A DNA stretch of 64,000 nucleotides. Origin: Sphingosinicella humi. GTDB taxonomy: Bacteria > Pseudomonadota > Alphaproteobacteria > Sphingomonadales > Sphingomonadaceae. Of this stretch, positions 1 to 9,923 are shown in pieces. The notes beneath the pieces are model-generated. The model was not told where the DNA came from. It saw only the letters and a program-made list of their open reading frames with translations, and ran no database searches. The first letter of the stretch is position 1; each line of letters begins with the position of its first letter. The position numbers and the translations under genes are program-made. The DNA is taken from contig NZ_QFFF01000001.1 in assembly GCF_003129465.1 (NCBI RefSeq), positions 1,907,501-1,971,500 of the forward strand, written 5' to 3'.

Positions 1-647
1 GCGACCGGCGCCTCGAAGCCGGCGGCACGAAGCGTCGCAGCGGCGGCGAGGGTGGTCTCGCGCTCCCGCCTCGCCGCCTCGCCAAGCTCGGCTTGGCTGC
101 GGGCGTCGTAGGAGCCGCCATAATGGGTCATCACCCCGCGCGGCACGGCTCCGCCCGACGCCAAGGTGCGGGCGATCGCGATGAGCCGGTCCCTATCCTC
201 CGGCGGCACGCCACCCCGGTGGCCGTCGCTGTCGATCTCGATCAGCACCGGGATGGGCTCGCCCGAAGCCCGCGCCGCCGCGGCAATCGCTTCGGCGGCG
301 ACGAGATTGTCGGTGATGATGGTGAGGTCGATCTCCCGTCGCCTGATCTCGATCACCCGATCGAGCTTCGCCTGCGCGATGCCGACCGCGTACAAAATGT
401 CCGTGATGCCGGCCTCGGCGAAGCGCTCGGCCTCCAGCAGTGTCGAGACGGTGATCGGTCCGTTCGACCCGCCGAGCACGCGCCGGGCGACCTCGATCGA
501 CTTCGCCGTCTTAAGGTGCGGGCGCAGGACGACGCCGTCACCGGCCTCGGCCAGTTGCGCACGCATCCGCTCGATATTGCGTTCGAGCTTCGCCGGGTCG
601 AGCAGCAACGCCGGCGTTTCGATCGTCTCCAGCGGCTGCTCGTCCAT
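1..647 (-). CDS. DSD1-family PLP enzyme (D-threonine aldolase / D-serine dehydratase-like), 3' end cut by window
   Basis: The reading frame starts at ATG 647 and runs off the left edge, giving about 215 residues of the N-terminal part. The sequence begins MDEQPLETIETPALLLDPAKL, then RPHLKTAKS, where Lys46 is the expected PLP Schiff-base lysine of the alanine-racemase-fold DSD1 / D-threonine aldolase family. MTHYGGSYD further on also fits the barrel. Such enzymes cleave or dehydrate D-hydroxy amino acids in the cytoplasm; the exact substrate cannot be read here. It lies 10 bp downstream of a DUF885 peptidase gene on the same strand and may be co-transcribed with it. The zinc ligands near the C-terminus are outside the window. 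Confidence 0.85.
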   Translation of the reverse strand, partial: MDEQPLETIETPALLLDPAKLERNIERMRAQLAEAGDGVVLRPHLKTAKSIEVARRVLGGSNGPITVSTLLEAERFAEAGITDILYAVGIAQAKLDRVIEIRRREIDLTIITDNLVAAEAIAAAARASGEPIPVLIEIDSDGHRGGVPPEDRDRLIAIARTLASGGAVPRGVMTHYGGSYDARSQAELGEAARRERETTLAAAATLRAAGFEAPV

Positions 648-657
648 GGCTGTCACC

Positions 658-2508
658 TCAGCGCTGCGCCTCCGCAATATAGGCATCGATCTGCGCTTCC
701 AACACGTCGAGCGGGAGCGATCCGTTCTCCAGCACGGCGGCGTGGAAATCGCGCACGTCGAACTTGTCACCGAGCGCCTTCTCCGCCTTGGCCCGCAGCT
801 CCAATATCTTCAGCTGGCCGATCTTGTAGCTCGTCGCCTGGCCGGGATTGTTGATGTAGCGCTCCACTTCCTTGACGATGTCGCGCTCGGAGAGGAGCGA
901 ATTCTCCCGGAAATACTCGATCGCTTGCTCGCGGCTCCAGCGCTTGTGGTGGAGGCCGGTGTCGGTGACGAGGCGGACTGCACGCCAGAGCTCGAGCGAG
1001 AGGCGCCCGAAGTCCGAATAGGGATCCTGGTAGAAACCCATCTCCTTGCCGAGCTTCTCCGAATAGAGGCCCCAGCCTTCGCCATAGGCGCCGTAGCCGC
1101 CGAACCGGCGGAACTTGGGAACGTTCGGCAGCTCCTGGGCGAGCGCGGACTGGAAATGATGGCCCGGCGCGCCCTCATGATAGCTGATCGCCTCGATCTG
1201 GGGTTTGAGCACCTGCGTCATGTCGGCGAGGTTGACGTAATAGATGCCGGGGCGGGAGCCGTCGGGCGACGGGCGGTTGTAGAAGGCGACCGCGGCCGTC
1301 TCCTCCCGCCACTTCTCGACGGCGCGGACCTCCAGCGGCGCCTTGGGCAGGCGCCGGAAATATTGCGGCGCCACCCCCATCACCTGATCGATGTAGGCGT
1401 TGGCCTCCTTCAGATACTGCGCCCGGCCCGCTTCGGTGTTGGGGAAGTGGAACTGCTCGCCGGTCTTGAGATGCTCGAAGAACTGCTGGAGCGTGCCCTT
1501 GAAGCCCACCTTCGCCTTGATCGCTTCCATCTCGCCATGGATGCGCGCGACCTCGTCGAGGCCGATCTGGTGGATTTGGTCGGCGCTGAGGTCGGTGGTG
1601 GTCGAATAGCGAAGCTGGCTCGCATAATATTCGGCGCCGCGCGGCAGGTCCCAGGCGCCGTTATTGTCGGTCGCCAGCGGTTCGATCGCGTCGAGGGCGG
1701 CGAACATGGTGTCGTAGCCGCGCTTGAACGGGCCGGTCAGCGCCGCGGAAGCCTCGGCGATCAGCCGCTCCTTAACCTCGGGCGGAGCGGTGAGGGCGCT
1801 CACCTTCTTCTTGAAGTCGGCAAAGAGGGTGCTGTCGGGGCCATCGGTGAAGGGCGCGCCGGTGATGACCTTCTTCGCATCGGCGCGGGCCGGCTCGAAA
1901 TTGAGCTTGGGCGGGACGATGCCCATCTCGGCTTGGCGGCGGACGTTGGCCGAGACTTCGCTCATCACCCGCTCGACCTCCTTCAGACGCGAGATATAGG
2001 CCTCGGCATCGGCGACGCTGTCGATCTTGTGCTGGTTGATGAGGAAGACGGGGATCGAGCCGGCGGGGCTGCCGTTGGTCGAGATCGGGAAATCGTGCCA
2101 GCGCCATTCGAACTGCTCGCGGTCGCGGGCGACCTCATGTTCGAACAGGCGATAGCTGAGCTGGCCGGCGGGGCTCAGCGCCTCATAATCGAACTTCGCC
2201 TTCATCGCGGCGAGCTGGGCTTCCTCCATCGCCAGCACCCGCTGCGCCTGCGCGTCGGTATAGTCGTTGAGCTTGTCGTAATCGGTCTTGATGCCGAGCG
2301 CGGTCATGAATTGCGGGCTGGTCGCGACGATCGCATCGAAGCCTTCGTCGAGGAAGGCGAGGAGGCGGGCGTCTTCCTCGGCCGGGGAGGTGGCTGCGGC
2401 CTCGGTGGTCGGCGCGGTGGCAAGCGGCGCGGGCGGGTTCGCCTCCATCTGCGGCGCGCACGCGGCGGTGGCGAGAAGCAGGGCGGTAAGCGGGAGCTGA
2501 AGCTTCAT
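658..2508 (-). CDS. DUF885 family lipoprotein, putative zinc metallopeptidase (copy 1)
   Basis: A 616-residue protein with an N-terminal lipoprotein signal (MKLQLPLTALLLATAAC, lipobox ending at Cys), so probably membrane anchored in the periplasm. The DUF885 core has HEGAPGHH at about residue 440 and the downstream GEGWGLY motif, which together resemble a zinc peptidase site. I chose ATG 2508 over the in-frame ATG 2523 because AGAGGA sits 6 bp before it and the signal peptide then starts normally. The neighbour at 2551-4392 is a close paralogue in the same orientation with a 42-bp gap, so this is a tandem duplication. Peptidase activity is inferred; substrates are unknown. Confidence 0.85.
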   Translation of the reverse strand: MKLQLPLTALLLATAACAPQMEANPPAPLATAPTTEAAATSPAEEDARLLAFLDEGFDAIVATSPQFMTALGIKTDYDKLNDYTDAQAQRVLAMEEAQLAAMKAKFDYEALSPAGQLSYRLFEHEVARDREQFEWRWHDFPISTNGSPAGSIPVFLINQHKIDSVADAEAYISRLKEVERVMSEVSANVRRQAEMGIVPPKLNFEPARADAKKVITGAPFTDGPDSTLFADFKKKVSALTAPPEVKERLIAEASAALTGPFKRGYDTMFAALDAIEPLATDNNGAWDLPRGAEYYASQLRYSTTTDLSADQIHQIGLDEVARIHGEMEAIKAKVGFKGTLQQFFEHLKTGEQFHFPNTEAGRAQYLKEANAYIDQVMGVAPQYFRRLPKAPLEVRAVEKWREETAAVAFYNRPSPDGSRPGIYYVNLADMTQVLKPQIEAISYHEGAPGHHFQSALAQELPNVPKFRRFGGYGAYGEGWGLYSEKLGKEMGFYQDPYSDFGRLSLELWRAVRLVTDTGLHHKRWSREQAIEYFRENSLLSERDIVKEVERYINNPGQATSYKIGQLKILELRAKAEKALGDKFDVRDFHAAVLENGSLPLDVLEAQIDAYIAEAQR

Positions 2509-2550
2509 TAATGTTCCTCTCATAATCTCATCTCGCTCCGAGCGAGGTTG

Positions 2551-4392
2551 TCAGGCCCTTGCCTTCTTTCCGGCGATCCAGGCGTCGACCTGGGCCTCGA
2601 GCACATCCAGCGGCAGGGCGCCGTTGCCGAGGATGACGGTGTGGAATTCGCGGATGTCGAACTTGTCGCCGAGCGCCGCCTTGGCCTTGTCGCGCAACTC
2701 CATGATGCGGATCTGGCCGATCATGTAGCTCGTCGCCTGGCCCGGATTGTTGATGTAGCGCTCGACCTCCTTGACGATGTCGCGCTCGCTCACCAGCGAG
2801 TTTTCCTTGAAATAGTCGATCGCCTGCTCGCGGCTCCAGCGCTTGGCGTGGAGGCCGGTGTCGACCACCAGCCGCACGGCGCGCCAGAGCTGGGAGGAGA
2901 GCATGCCGAACTCCGACATGGGATCCTTGTAAAAGCCCATCTCCTTGCCGAAGCGCTCGGCATAAAGGCCCCAGCCCTCGCCATAGGCGCTGTTGCCGCC
3001 GAAGCGGCGGAACTTGGGGAGTCCGGGAAGCTCCTGCGCCAACGCGCCCTGGAAGTGATGCCCGGGCGCACCCTCATGATAGGCGATGGTCTCGACCTGC
3101 GGCTTCAGCACCTGCGTCATGTCGGCGAGGTTGACGTAATAGATGCCGGGGCGGGAGCCGTCCGGCGCCGGGCGATTGTAGAAGGCGACCGGCGCCGTGT
3201 CCTGCCGCCATTCCTCGACCGCGCGGACCTCCAGAGACGCCTTGGGCAGGCGGCTAAAATAGCGCGGCGCCGCCTTCATCACCTGGTCGATATAGGCGGT
3301 GGCGTCCTTGAGATACTGCTGCCGCCCCTCGTCGCTGTTCGGATATTTGAACTCCGGGCTCGTCTTGATGTGCGCGAAGAACTGCTGGAGCGTGCCCTTG
3401 AAGCCCACTTGGTCCTTGATCGCTTCCATCTCGCCATGGATGCGCTTCACCTGGTCGAGGCCGGTCTGGTGGATCTGGTCACCGCTGAGGTCGGTGGTGG
3501 TGAAAAACCGGAGCTGGTCGGCATAATAAGCATCGCCGTCGGGCAGGCTCCACGCGCCGTCATTGTCGGTCGCCTGGGGCTCGATCTCGTCGAGCACCGC
3601 GAACAGGGCGTCGTAACCGCGCCTGAAGGGACCGGTCAGTGCGGCGGTGGCGTCGGCGACCAGCTTCGCCTTGACGTCGTCGGAGGCGTCGAGCTTCGCC
3701 ACCTTCTCCCTGAAGTCGGCGAGGATGCTGTTGTCGGGACCATTGTCGAAGGGCGCGCCGGTCAGCACCTTCCGCGCATCGGCCCGCACCGGATCGAAAT
3801 TGAGCTTGGGCGGCAGGATGCCCATGCCCGCCTGGGTGCGGACGTTGGCGGCGACCTCGTTCATCACCCGCTCGACCTGTTTGAGCCGCGAAATATAGGC
3901 TTCGGCGTCGGCGACGCTGTCGACCCGGTGCTGGTTGATGAGGAACACCGGAATATCGCCGGCCGGGCTGCCGTTGGTCGAAATTGGAAAATCGTGCCAG
4001 CGCCACTGGAAACGCTTGCGCCCGCGCTCGACGTCGTTCTCGAACAGCTTGTAGCTGAGCTGGCCGGTGGGGCTCAGCGTCTCATAATCGAATTGCGCCT
4101 TCATATCGGCGAGCTGCCGCTCCGCCAGCTCGCGGGATTTCTGGTTCTGCGCGTCGGTATAGTCGTCGAGCTTGTCGTAATCGGTCTTCATGCCGAGGCT
4201 GGTCATAGCCTCCGGGCTCATCGCCACCTGCGCATCAAAGGCGGCATCCAGGAAAGCGAGAAGGCGGGCATCCTCGGCTTGCTGGGAGGCCGGGGCGGCC
4301 GAGGCGGCGGGCGCTCCGGCCGGCTGTGCGGCATAGGCGCTGAGCGACGTGGCGGCGAGGAGGAGGGCGGCGAGCGGAAGCTTGAGCGTCAC
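2551..4392 (-). CDS. DUF885 family exported protein, putative zinc metallopeptidase (copy 2)
   Basis: A 613-residue protein with a cleavable signal peptide (MTLKLPLAALLLAATSLSAYAAQ), not a lipobox, so copy 2 should be soluble periplasmic while copy 1 is lipid anchored. It carries the same HEGAPGHH and GEGWGLY motifs (near residue 436) and aligns with copy 1 along its whole length by eye. It is transcribed first of the pair, and the two are probably one operon. It ends in KKARA. The family role is putative peptidase; I see nothing that identifies a substrate. Confidence 0.87.
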   Translation of the reverse strand: MTLKLPLAALLLAATSLSAYAAQPAGAPAASAAPASQQAEDARLLAFLDAAFDAQVAMSPEAMTSLGMKTDYDKLDDYTDAQNQKSRELAERQLADMKAQFDYETLSPTGQLSYKLFENDVERGRKRFQWRWHDFPISTNGSPAGDIPVFLINQHRVDSVADAEAYISRLKQVERVMNEVAANVRTQAGMGILPPKLNFDPVRADARKVLTGAPFDNGPDNSILADFREKVAKLDASDDVKAKLVADATAALTGPFRRGYDALFAVLDEIEPQATDNDGAWSLPDGDAYYADQLRFFTTTDLSGDQIHQTGLDQVKRIHGEMEAIKDQVGFKGTLQQFFAHIKTSPEFKYPNSDEGRQQYLKDATAYIDQVMKAAPRYFSRLPKASLEVRAVEEWRQDTAPVAFYNRPAPDGSRPGIYYVNLADMTQVLKPQVETIAYHEGAPGHHFQGALAQELPGLPKFRRFGGNSAYGEGWGLYAERFGKEMGFYKDPMSEFGMLSSQLWRAVRLVVDTGLHAKRWSREQAIDYFKENSLVSERDIVKEVERYINNPGQATSYMIGQIRIMELRDKAKAALGDKFDIREFHTVILGNGALPLDVLEAQVDAWIAGKKARA

Positions 4393-4458
4393 GGGACATC
4401 CTGGCTGTCGGAACGGAGGCGTTATCTAGATCATGATCGCAAGGCCTTGGGAATACCG

Positions 4459-7400
4459 TCATTCCCGCGGCGGCGGCGGCTCGCGGTCGGCCGGCCGAAT
4501 GCGGCCGTCGAGCATGTCGCGGACTTTCCGCGCGAGCGCCTGATAGGTGAAAGGCTTGACGAGCAGGTCCACGCCCGGGTCGAGGCGTCCGCCATGGACG
4601 ATGGCGTCCCGGGTGTAGCCGCTGGTGTAGAGGATCTTGAGGTCCGGCTGAACCGCGCGGGCGCGCTCCGCCAGCTCGCGGCCGGACATGCCCGGCATCA
4701 CCACGTCGGTGAAGAGGAGCTGGACCGGTGCGTCCTGTCGCTCGAGCAGCCTCAGCGCCGACGGACCATCATGCGCCTCCAGCACGCGATAGCCTAGCTC
4801 GCGGAGAAGCTCGACCGTGTAGCCGCGAACGTCGTCATCGTCTTCGACGACGAGCAGGCATTCGTCGGAACGTCCATGCTCCGGCGCCGGCTTCGCCCCT
4901 TCCTCCTCGTCGGCCGCCTCCTCGCCTGCAAGGCGCGGGAGGTAAATCTTAACGGTCGTTCCCTGGCCTTCCTCCGATTGGATATGCACATGGCCGCCGG
5001 ATTGCTTGACGAAGCCATAGACCTGGCTGAGGCCGAGCCCGGTCCCCTTGCCGACCTCCTTGGTGGTGAAGAAGGGTTCGAAGGCGCGGACGGCCATCTC
5101 CTTCGACATGCCCTTGCCGGTGTCGGTGACCGAGATGACGACATAGCTCCCCGGTGCCACCGCGCCCTGGCCCGGCAACTGGCAGTCGGAGACGACCGCA
5201 TTGGCCGTCTCTATGGTCAGGCTGCCCCCCGAGGCCATGGCATCGCGCGCATTGACGGCGAGATTGAGGATGGCCGCCTCCAGCTCATTGGGATCGGCCT
5301 CGATCGGCCATAAGCCCGGCGACGTGACGACTTCCAGCCTGATCGTCTCGCCGAGCGCCCGACTGACCAGATCCGACATTCCCATCACTAGCTTGTGGGC
5401 ATCGAGCGGCTTGGGCGAAAGCGGCTGACGGCGCGAAAAGGCTAGCAGGCGTTGGGTGAGGGCCGCCGCGCGCTCCGCGCCCCGTTGCGCATTGTCCAGC
5501 GAGCGGCGGAGACGGGCGTCGCCGCCTTCCATGTCGAGGGCGCGGCGGCCCATGTCGAGATTTCCGATGACGACGGTCAGCAGATTGTTGAAGTCATGGG
5601 CAATGCCGCCGGTGAGTTGCCCGACCGCTTCCATCTTCTGGGCTTGGCGGAGCGCGTCCTGGGCTCGCTCGCGCTCATCTACGGCCTCCGCGACCCGCGC
5701 TTCCAGCGTCTCGTTGAGATCACGCAGCGCTTCTTCGGTTTCTCGACGGCCTGTGATGTCGATGGTCACCGCGAGGACGGTGCCGGGGCGATCGTCGGCG
5801 GCGCGAATGTAGCTGACGCTATTGTTGACCCAGACCACGGACCCATCGGAACGAAAGTACCGCTTTTCGATTTCGTAGGGCGTCGTCTTCTCGACGAGGC
5901 GCTGAAACTTCTCGAGGTTCCCCGGCAGATCGTCGGGGTGCGTGATGTCCTGCATCTTGAGTTCGAGCAGCTCTTCGCGGCTGCGGCCGACTATCTCGCA
6001 ATAGCGGTCGTTGACCCTGACGAACCGCCCGTCCAGGTCGACCTCGGCCAAGCCGGCCGTGGTCTGGTTGACCATTGCCGAAAGATGCGCCTCGCTTTCC
6101 CTCAGCGTCTGCTCGGCGTGCTTGCGCTCGGCGATTTCCCGCTGTGCCTCTTGGTAAAGGCGGGCATTGTCGATGCCGATCGCCGCCTGGGCGGCTATTC
6201 CCGCTATCAGACGCTCGTGGCTCTCGGTGAAGCGCCCGGTTTCCGAATGACCGAAGAAGAGACCGCCAAGAACCGCGCCGGATCGACTGGTGACTGGAAC
6301 GGCAAGATAGCTGCGGACCGGCAAATGGCCTTCCGGCATGCCATGATAGGGCTCGTTCTTGCCGTAGCGCGGATCCCGGGTGATGTCGCCCGAACGCACG
6401 ACACCTTCGCCGCGAAAGGTCGGGCCGAAGACCGCCGTGTTGCGCGGCATCGGAAAGCTCTCGAAGGCCGAACGGTCGACGCCCGAGAGGGTGTAGAGCA
6501 TGTAGCTCTCGCCCGCCTGGTCCAGCACATTGTAGAAAAAGGCGCCGAACTGCGCGCCGGTCAGCTCGACGGCCGCGTCGGTTACCCTCTGGACCAAGCG
6601 CTCCAGGTCCAGCTCGCCCGCGACGGCCGCGCCGATCCGGTTCAGCGTCTCCAGCCGGCGACTTTCCTCCTGCAGGGCCCGCTCGGCTTTCTTGCGCTCG
6701 ATCACCAGCGAAGCGGTGCGGGTGACGAATTCGACCAGTTCGAGATCGTCCGAATTGGCTTCCCGAGGTTCGCGATAATACATGGCGAAGGTACCGAGCA
6801 CTGCGCCCTGGCTCGAAAGGATCGGCGTCGACCAGCAAGCCTTGAGACCATGGCCGAGCGCAAGGTCGCGAAAACTCACCCAGCGCGGGTCGGAGGCGAT
6901 GTCCGAGACGTGGACCGGCGCCTTGCTGTGGGCTGCCGCGCCGCATGAGCCTGCTTCCGGGCCGATGGCGGAGCCGTCGATGCCCTCGATATAGGCCTTC
7001 GGCAGCTTTGGCGCCGCGCCGTGGCGCAGGTGCACGCCATCCTCGTCCAGCAGCAGGATGGAGCCGATCACTCCGGCTGACGATTGCGCTTCGACCGAGG
7101 CGATCAGCGCTTCCAGCGTTTCCTCGAGCGAGGTATTCCGGATGGCCAGCTCCAGCACCCGGGTCTGTGCCGCTCGAAGGCTCTCGGCCTGCTTCGCATC
7201 GCTGATATCATGGGCCACGCCGATGAAGCCGTTCGCTTCGCCGTTCGGCCCGAGGCGCGGCTGGGAAATGGAGCGAAGCCAGCGCCACTCCCCGTCATGC
7301 CGGCGATAGCGCCCCTCGAGGGCAAAGGGTTTGAGCGAGGCCTCGCCGGCCAGGGATTCGGCGACGACCCGGTCATGATCGTCGGGGTGGAGGATGGTCC

Positions 7401-8064
7401 GCCAGTCGAAATCGACGGCTTGCCCATAAGAAACATCGAGAAAATCGACATAGGCGCGGTTAACGAACTCGCGCCGGCGGTCCGGCCGCGTCACCCACAT
7501 GGGCGTCGGCGCGCTGTCGGCGATGCGCCTAAAGCGCGCCTCGCTCTCGCGCATGCGGCGTTCGCTGGAAACCCGGCCGGACGTCTCCACTACGATGGCG
7601 ATCACCCCCGCGGGTTTGCCGCTCTCGTCGAGCAGCGGTGAGTAATCGAGGTCCATCCAGACCTGCTCGGCCTCGCCGTGGCGATAGAGGGTCAGCTCCT
7701 GGTCCTTGTACGACAAGGTGCCGCCGGCAAGCACCGTTTTCATGACATTGTCGTTGAAATCGGCGATCTCGGGCCAGCCCTCCCGAATCTTGGAACCGAG
7801 CAACTTCGGATGACGACCGCCGGCGAACTGGGAATAGGCGTCGTTGTAGATCATGACGCCGTCCTCGCCCCACAGCGTCGCGAGCGGAACAGGGGAGCGG
7901 AGGATGGTGCCCACCGCCGCCTTGAGGTTTTGCGGCCATCTATCGATAGGGCCGAGCGAGGTGGCCGACCAATCGTAGGCGCCGATCAGCGCCCCGAGTT
8001 CGCCGCCCCCGACGAGGAAGTTTCTCTGTTTCGGCGGGCTTGCGTCGGTCGTGCCTCGATTCAC
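4459..8064 (-). CDS. Hybrid sensor histidine kinase (PAS-PAS-GAF-GAF-PAS-HisKA-HATPase-REC)
   Basis: A 1201-residue cytoplasmic-looking kinase with no obvious transmembrane segment. In order I read a PAS domain (about 25-165), a second PAS (about 175-290), two GAF domains (about 300-635), a third PAS (about 650-770), a HisKA dimerisation helix with the phosphoacceptor in [11 protein letters not shown] (His823), an HATPase with [12 protein letters not shown], and a C-terminal receiver whose phosphoacceptor is Asp1120 ([11 protein letters not shown]). I chose GTG 8064 because GGCGGAG precedes it by 4-5 bp; an in-frame TTG lies at 8082. There is no output domain and no adjacent response regulator, so the phosphorelay partner is elsewhere. 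Its stop codon lies in a CGTCATTCCCGCG motif resembling one arm of the palindromic repeats found elsewhere in the window. Confidence 0.9.
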   Translation of the reverse strand: MNRGTTDASPPKQRNFLVGGGELGALIGAYDWSATSLGPIDRWPQNLKAAVGTILRSPVPLATLWGEDGVMIYNDAYSQFAGGRHPKLLGSKIREGWPEIADFNDNVMKTVLAGGTLSYKDQELTLYRHGEAEQVWMDLDYSPLLDESGKPAGVIAIVVETSGRVSSERRMRESEARFRRIADSAPTPMWVTRPDRRREFVNRAYVDFLDVSYGQAVDFDWRTILHPDDHDRVVAESLAGEASLKPFALEGRYRRHDGEWRWLRSISQPRLGPNGEANGFIGVAHDISDAKQAESLRAAQTRVLELAIRNTSLEETLEALIASVEAQSSAGVIGSILLLDEDGVHLRHGAAPKLPKAYIEGIDGSAIGPEAGSCGAAAHSKAPVHVSDIASDPRWVSFRDLALGHGLKACWSTPILSSQGAVLGTFAMYYREPREANSDDLELVEFVTRTASLVIERKKAERALQEESRRLETLNRIGAAVAGELDLERLVQRVTDAAVELTGAQFGAFFYNVLDQAGESYMLYTLSGVDRSAFESFPMPRNTAVFGPTFRGEGVVRSGDITRDPRYGKNEPYHGMPEGHLPVRSYLAVPVTSRSGAVLGGLFFGHSETGRFTESHERLIAGIAAQAAIGIDNARLYQEAQREIAERKHAEQTLRESEAHLSAMVNQTTAGLAEVDLDGRFVRVNDRYCEIVGRSREELLELKMQDITHPDDLPGNLEKFQRLVEKTTPYEIEKRYFRSDGSVVWVNNSVSYIRAADDRPGTVLAVTIDITGRRETEEALRDLNETLEARVAEAVDERERAQDALRQAQKMEAVGQLTGGIAHDFNNLLTVVIGNLDMGRRALDMEGGDARLRRSLDNAQRGAERAAALTQRLLAFSRRQPLSPKPLDAHKLVMGMSDLVSRALGETIRLEVVTSPGLWPIEADPNELEAAILNLAVNARDAMASGGSLTIETANAVVSDCQLPGQGAVAPGSYVVISVTDTGKGMSKEMAVRAFEPFFTTKEVGKGTGLGLSQVYGFVKQSGGHVHIQSEEGQGTTVKIYLPRLAGEEAADEEEGAKPAPEHGRSDECLLVVEDDDDVRGYTVELLRELGYRVLEAHDGPSALRLLERQDAPVQLLFTDVVMPGMSGRELAERARAVQPDLKILYTSGYTRDAIVHGGRLDPGVDLLVKPFTYQALARKVRDMLDGRIRPADREPPPPRE

Positions 8065-8112
8065 AAATCTCCGCCTTTTCAATTGGCGCCGTTTCTCTGC
8101 CGATCCAATCAG

Positions 8113-9072
8113 CTAGCGCATCGATACTGGGCTGTTAAGTCCGCTTGCGTGCTTCTTTTTTGCCGCGTGGCCTGGGTCCCAGCAAGGATCCCATTCGGGT
8201 TCGGGACCGAAGCGCGCGGCGAGGAAATCGACCAGGGCCCGGACCCTTGCGGTGGTGGCGCGTCCGGGCGGCATGACGACATAGAGACCGTTCTCCTCGA
8301 GCGGATAGTCGGCGAGGACGACCTCCAGTTGGCCGGACATGATCGCGGGCGACGCGATGAAGGTGGGGAGGACGACGACGCCGAGCCCGGCGACCGCAGC
8401 CTCGCGCAGAAGCTCACCATTGTCCGCCCGAAGCCGAGCGGTGCCGCGCACATATTCCCAGCGCCCATCGACCTTGAACCGCCACTGATTGCCGCGGCCG
8501 GGATTGGCGTAGAGGAGGAGGTCGTGATCGTTGAGGTCGCGCGGATGCCTGGGCCGTCCGCGTTCGGCCAGATAGGCGGGGTTTGCCAGGACGACTGCGC
8601 GCACAGGGGCGATCCGCCGGGCGATCAGCGACGAATCCGCCAAACTCCCGATCCGTACCGCCAGATCGAAGCCGCCGCCGACCAGGTCGACCAGCCGGTC
8701 GTCGAGCGATATGTCGAGGTCGACATCGGGGTGCAGCCGCGCGAACTCGGCGATCGCCGGCGCCAGATGCTCGGTGCCGAAGGAGAGGGGCGCGGCGAGG
8801 CGGATCGTTCCGGCGATCTGCGTCACGGCATCGGCGACGATCTCCCTTGCGGCATCGAGGTCGGCGAGAATGTTGGAGGCGCGGGCAAAATAGGCCTCGC
8901 CTATGTCGGTCGGCTGTGCGCCCTGCGCCGAACGGGTGAGGAGCTTGGCGCCGAGGTCCTGCTCCAACCGGGCGACGCGGCGGCTGACAATCGACTTCGA
9001 CAGGCCCATCCGTTCGGCGGCGCGGGCGAAGGCTCCGGTCTCCACCACCCGCACGAAGGCGAGAACATCCAT
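8113..9072 (-). CDS. LysR family transcriptional regulator
   Basis: A LysR-type regulator of about 319 residues: winged HTH at residues 1-60 (MDVLAFVRVVETGAFARAAE, then GLSKSIVSRRVARLE), followed by a substrate-binding domain (LAAPLSFGTEHLAP onward). ATG 9072 matches the usual start of the family; an in-frame GTG at 9108 would add 12 residues and neither has a strong ribosome site. It is divergent from the azoreductase gene at 9191, the usual arrangement for a LysR protein controlling its neighbour and itself, and a TAC-N11-GTA dyad lies between them. The inducer is likely a quinone, azo compound or other electrophile, by inference from the neighbour. Confidence 0.9.
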   Translation of the reverse strand: MDVLAFVRVVETGAFARAAERMGLSKSIVSRRVARLEQDLGAKLLTRSAQGAQPTDIGEAYFARASNILADLDAAREIVADAVTQIAGTIRLAAPLSFGTEHLAPAIAEFARLHPDVDLDISLDDRLVDLVGGGFDLAVRIGSLADSSLIARRIAPVRAVVLANPAYLAERGRPRHPRDLNDHDLLLYANPGRGNQWRFKVDGRWEYVRGTARLRADNGELLREAAVAGLGVVVLPTFIASPAIMSGQLEVVLADYPLEENGLYVVMPPGRATTARVRALVDFLAARFGPEPEWDPCWDPGHAAKKKHASGLNSPVSMR

Positions 9073-9128
9073 CAGGTCGATCGAAGAGCGTTCCACAATC
9101 AGCAACACCGTAATGCGTCGAGGATGGC

Positions 9129-9145
9129 TACTGGCAACAATGGTA
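9129..9145. promoter_or_regulatory. Candidate LysR operator (TAC-N11-GTA dyad)
   Basis: In the 118-bp gap between the divergent LysR and azoreductase genes there is a dyad TAC-N11-GTA that contains the T-N11-A pattern usual for LysR sites. It is 45 bp upstream of the azoreductase start. Short dyads occur by chance, so this is a candidate only. Confidence 0.35.
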
Positions 9146-9190
9146 GGCTCTTAAATCTCCTCCAGCAAGTTCAACGGAGGAAAATCTACC

Positions 9191-9817
9191 ATGACCAGGA
9201 CTCTCATTCTCGACAGCGCGGTAACCGGCGAGGCGTCGGTCTCCAAGCGACTGACCGCGGCCTTCGCCGACGAGCTTCGCCGCCGCGACCCCAAGGTGCA
9301 GATCGTTTCACGCGACCTCGGCGCCAATCCCGTGCCGCACCTTCTGCCCGAGACGGTGGCCGGCATTCGCGCGACGGCGACGACCGAGGCGGAGAAGGCT
9401 GCGCTCGCCCTCTCCGACGAGCTGGTTGACGAGCTTCGCGAAACGGACCTGCTCGTGATCGGCGCGCCGATGTACAATTTCGGCATTCCGTCGGCGCTCA
9501 AGACCTGGTTCGACTATATCCTGCGAGCGGGCGTCACCTTCCGCTATACCGAAAACGGCCCCGAAGGGCTGCTGCCGGTCAAGAAGGCGGTGGTGATCGA
9601 GACGCGCGGCGGCCTCTACAGCGAGGGGCCGGCGGTGGCGATGGACAGCCAGGAGCCGCACCTTCGCACCCTGCTGGGCTTCATGGGCGTTAACGACGTA
9701 ATTTTCGTCCGTGCCGAGAAGCTGGGCTTCGGTCCTGAGGCCGTGCAGGAAGCCGTCGACGGCGCCATCGCCGAGCTCAATGGATGCGCGGAAAAGGAGT
9801 TGGCCCTGGCCGCCTGA
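9191..9817 (+). CDS. azoR: FMN-dependent NADH-azoreductase
   Basis: A 208-residue flavodoxin-like reductase. The N-terminus MTRTLILDSAVTGEASVSK fits the FMN phosphate-binding loop, and GAPMYNFGIPSALKTWFDY is the AzoR/NQO-type FMN-binding signature (about residues 95-113). AzoR enzymes transfer two electrons from NAD(P)H to azo compounds and quinones in the cytoplasm and protect against thiol-reactive electrophiles. GGAGG sits about 8 bp before the ATG. The gene is divergent from a LysR regulator and is followed by a pirin, a pairing often seen in quinone/electrophile response loci. A GC hairpin follows the stop codon. Confidence 0.93.
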   Translation: MTRTLILDSAVTGEASVSKRLTAAFADELRRRDPKVQIVSRDLGANPVPHLLPETVAGIRATATTEAEKAALALSDELVDELRETDLLVIGAPMYNFGIPSALKTWFDYILRAGVTFRYTENGPEGLLPVKKAVVIETRGGLYSEGPAVAMDSQEPHLRTLLGFMGVNDVIFVRAEKLGFGPEAVQEAVDGAIAELNGCAEKELALAA

Positions 9818-9877
9818 TAAACGTCCCGGAAGGGACCCGATTACCGTCGCCTTTTCTCCCCCCGGGGCGACGCACAC

Positions 9878-9909
9878 GAGGCCCGCCGGTCCCTCCCCCG
9901 GCGGGCCTC
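9878..9909 (+). terminator. GC-rich hairpin between azoR and pirin
   Basis: A perfect 12-bp stem (9878-9889 with 9898-9909) and an 8-nt loop, without a clear U tract. It sits directly before the pirin ribosome site AAGGAG (9912-9917), so it could end azoR transcripts or protect and modulate a joint transcript. Confidence 0.5.
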
Positions 9910-9923
9910 TCAAGGAGATGGAC

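Noticed and set aside
166-4797. Very long open frames (781 and 749 codons) opposite the two DUF885 genes
   Set aside because: Antisense shadows typical of GC-rich coding DNA; the minus-strand products have signal peptides, family motifs and ribosome sites.
9711-9923. Extension of the pirin gene upstream to 9711 in the open frame
   Set aside because: It would overlap azoR out of frame; AAGGAG before 9924 and the pirin N-terminus fix the start.
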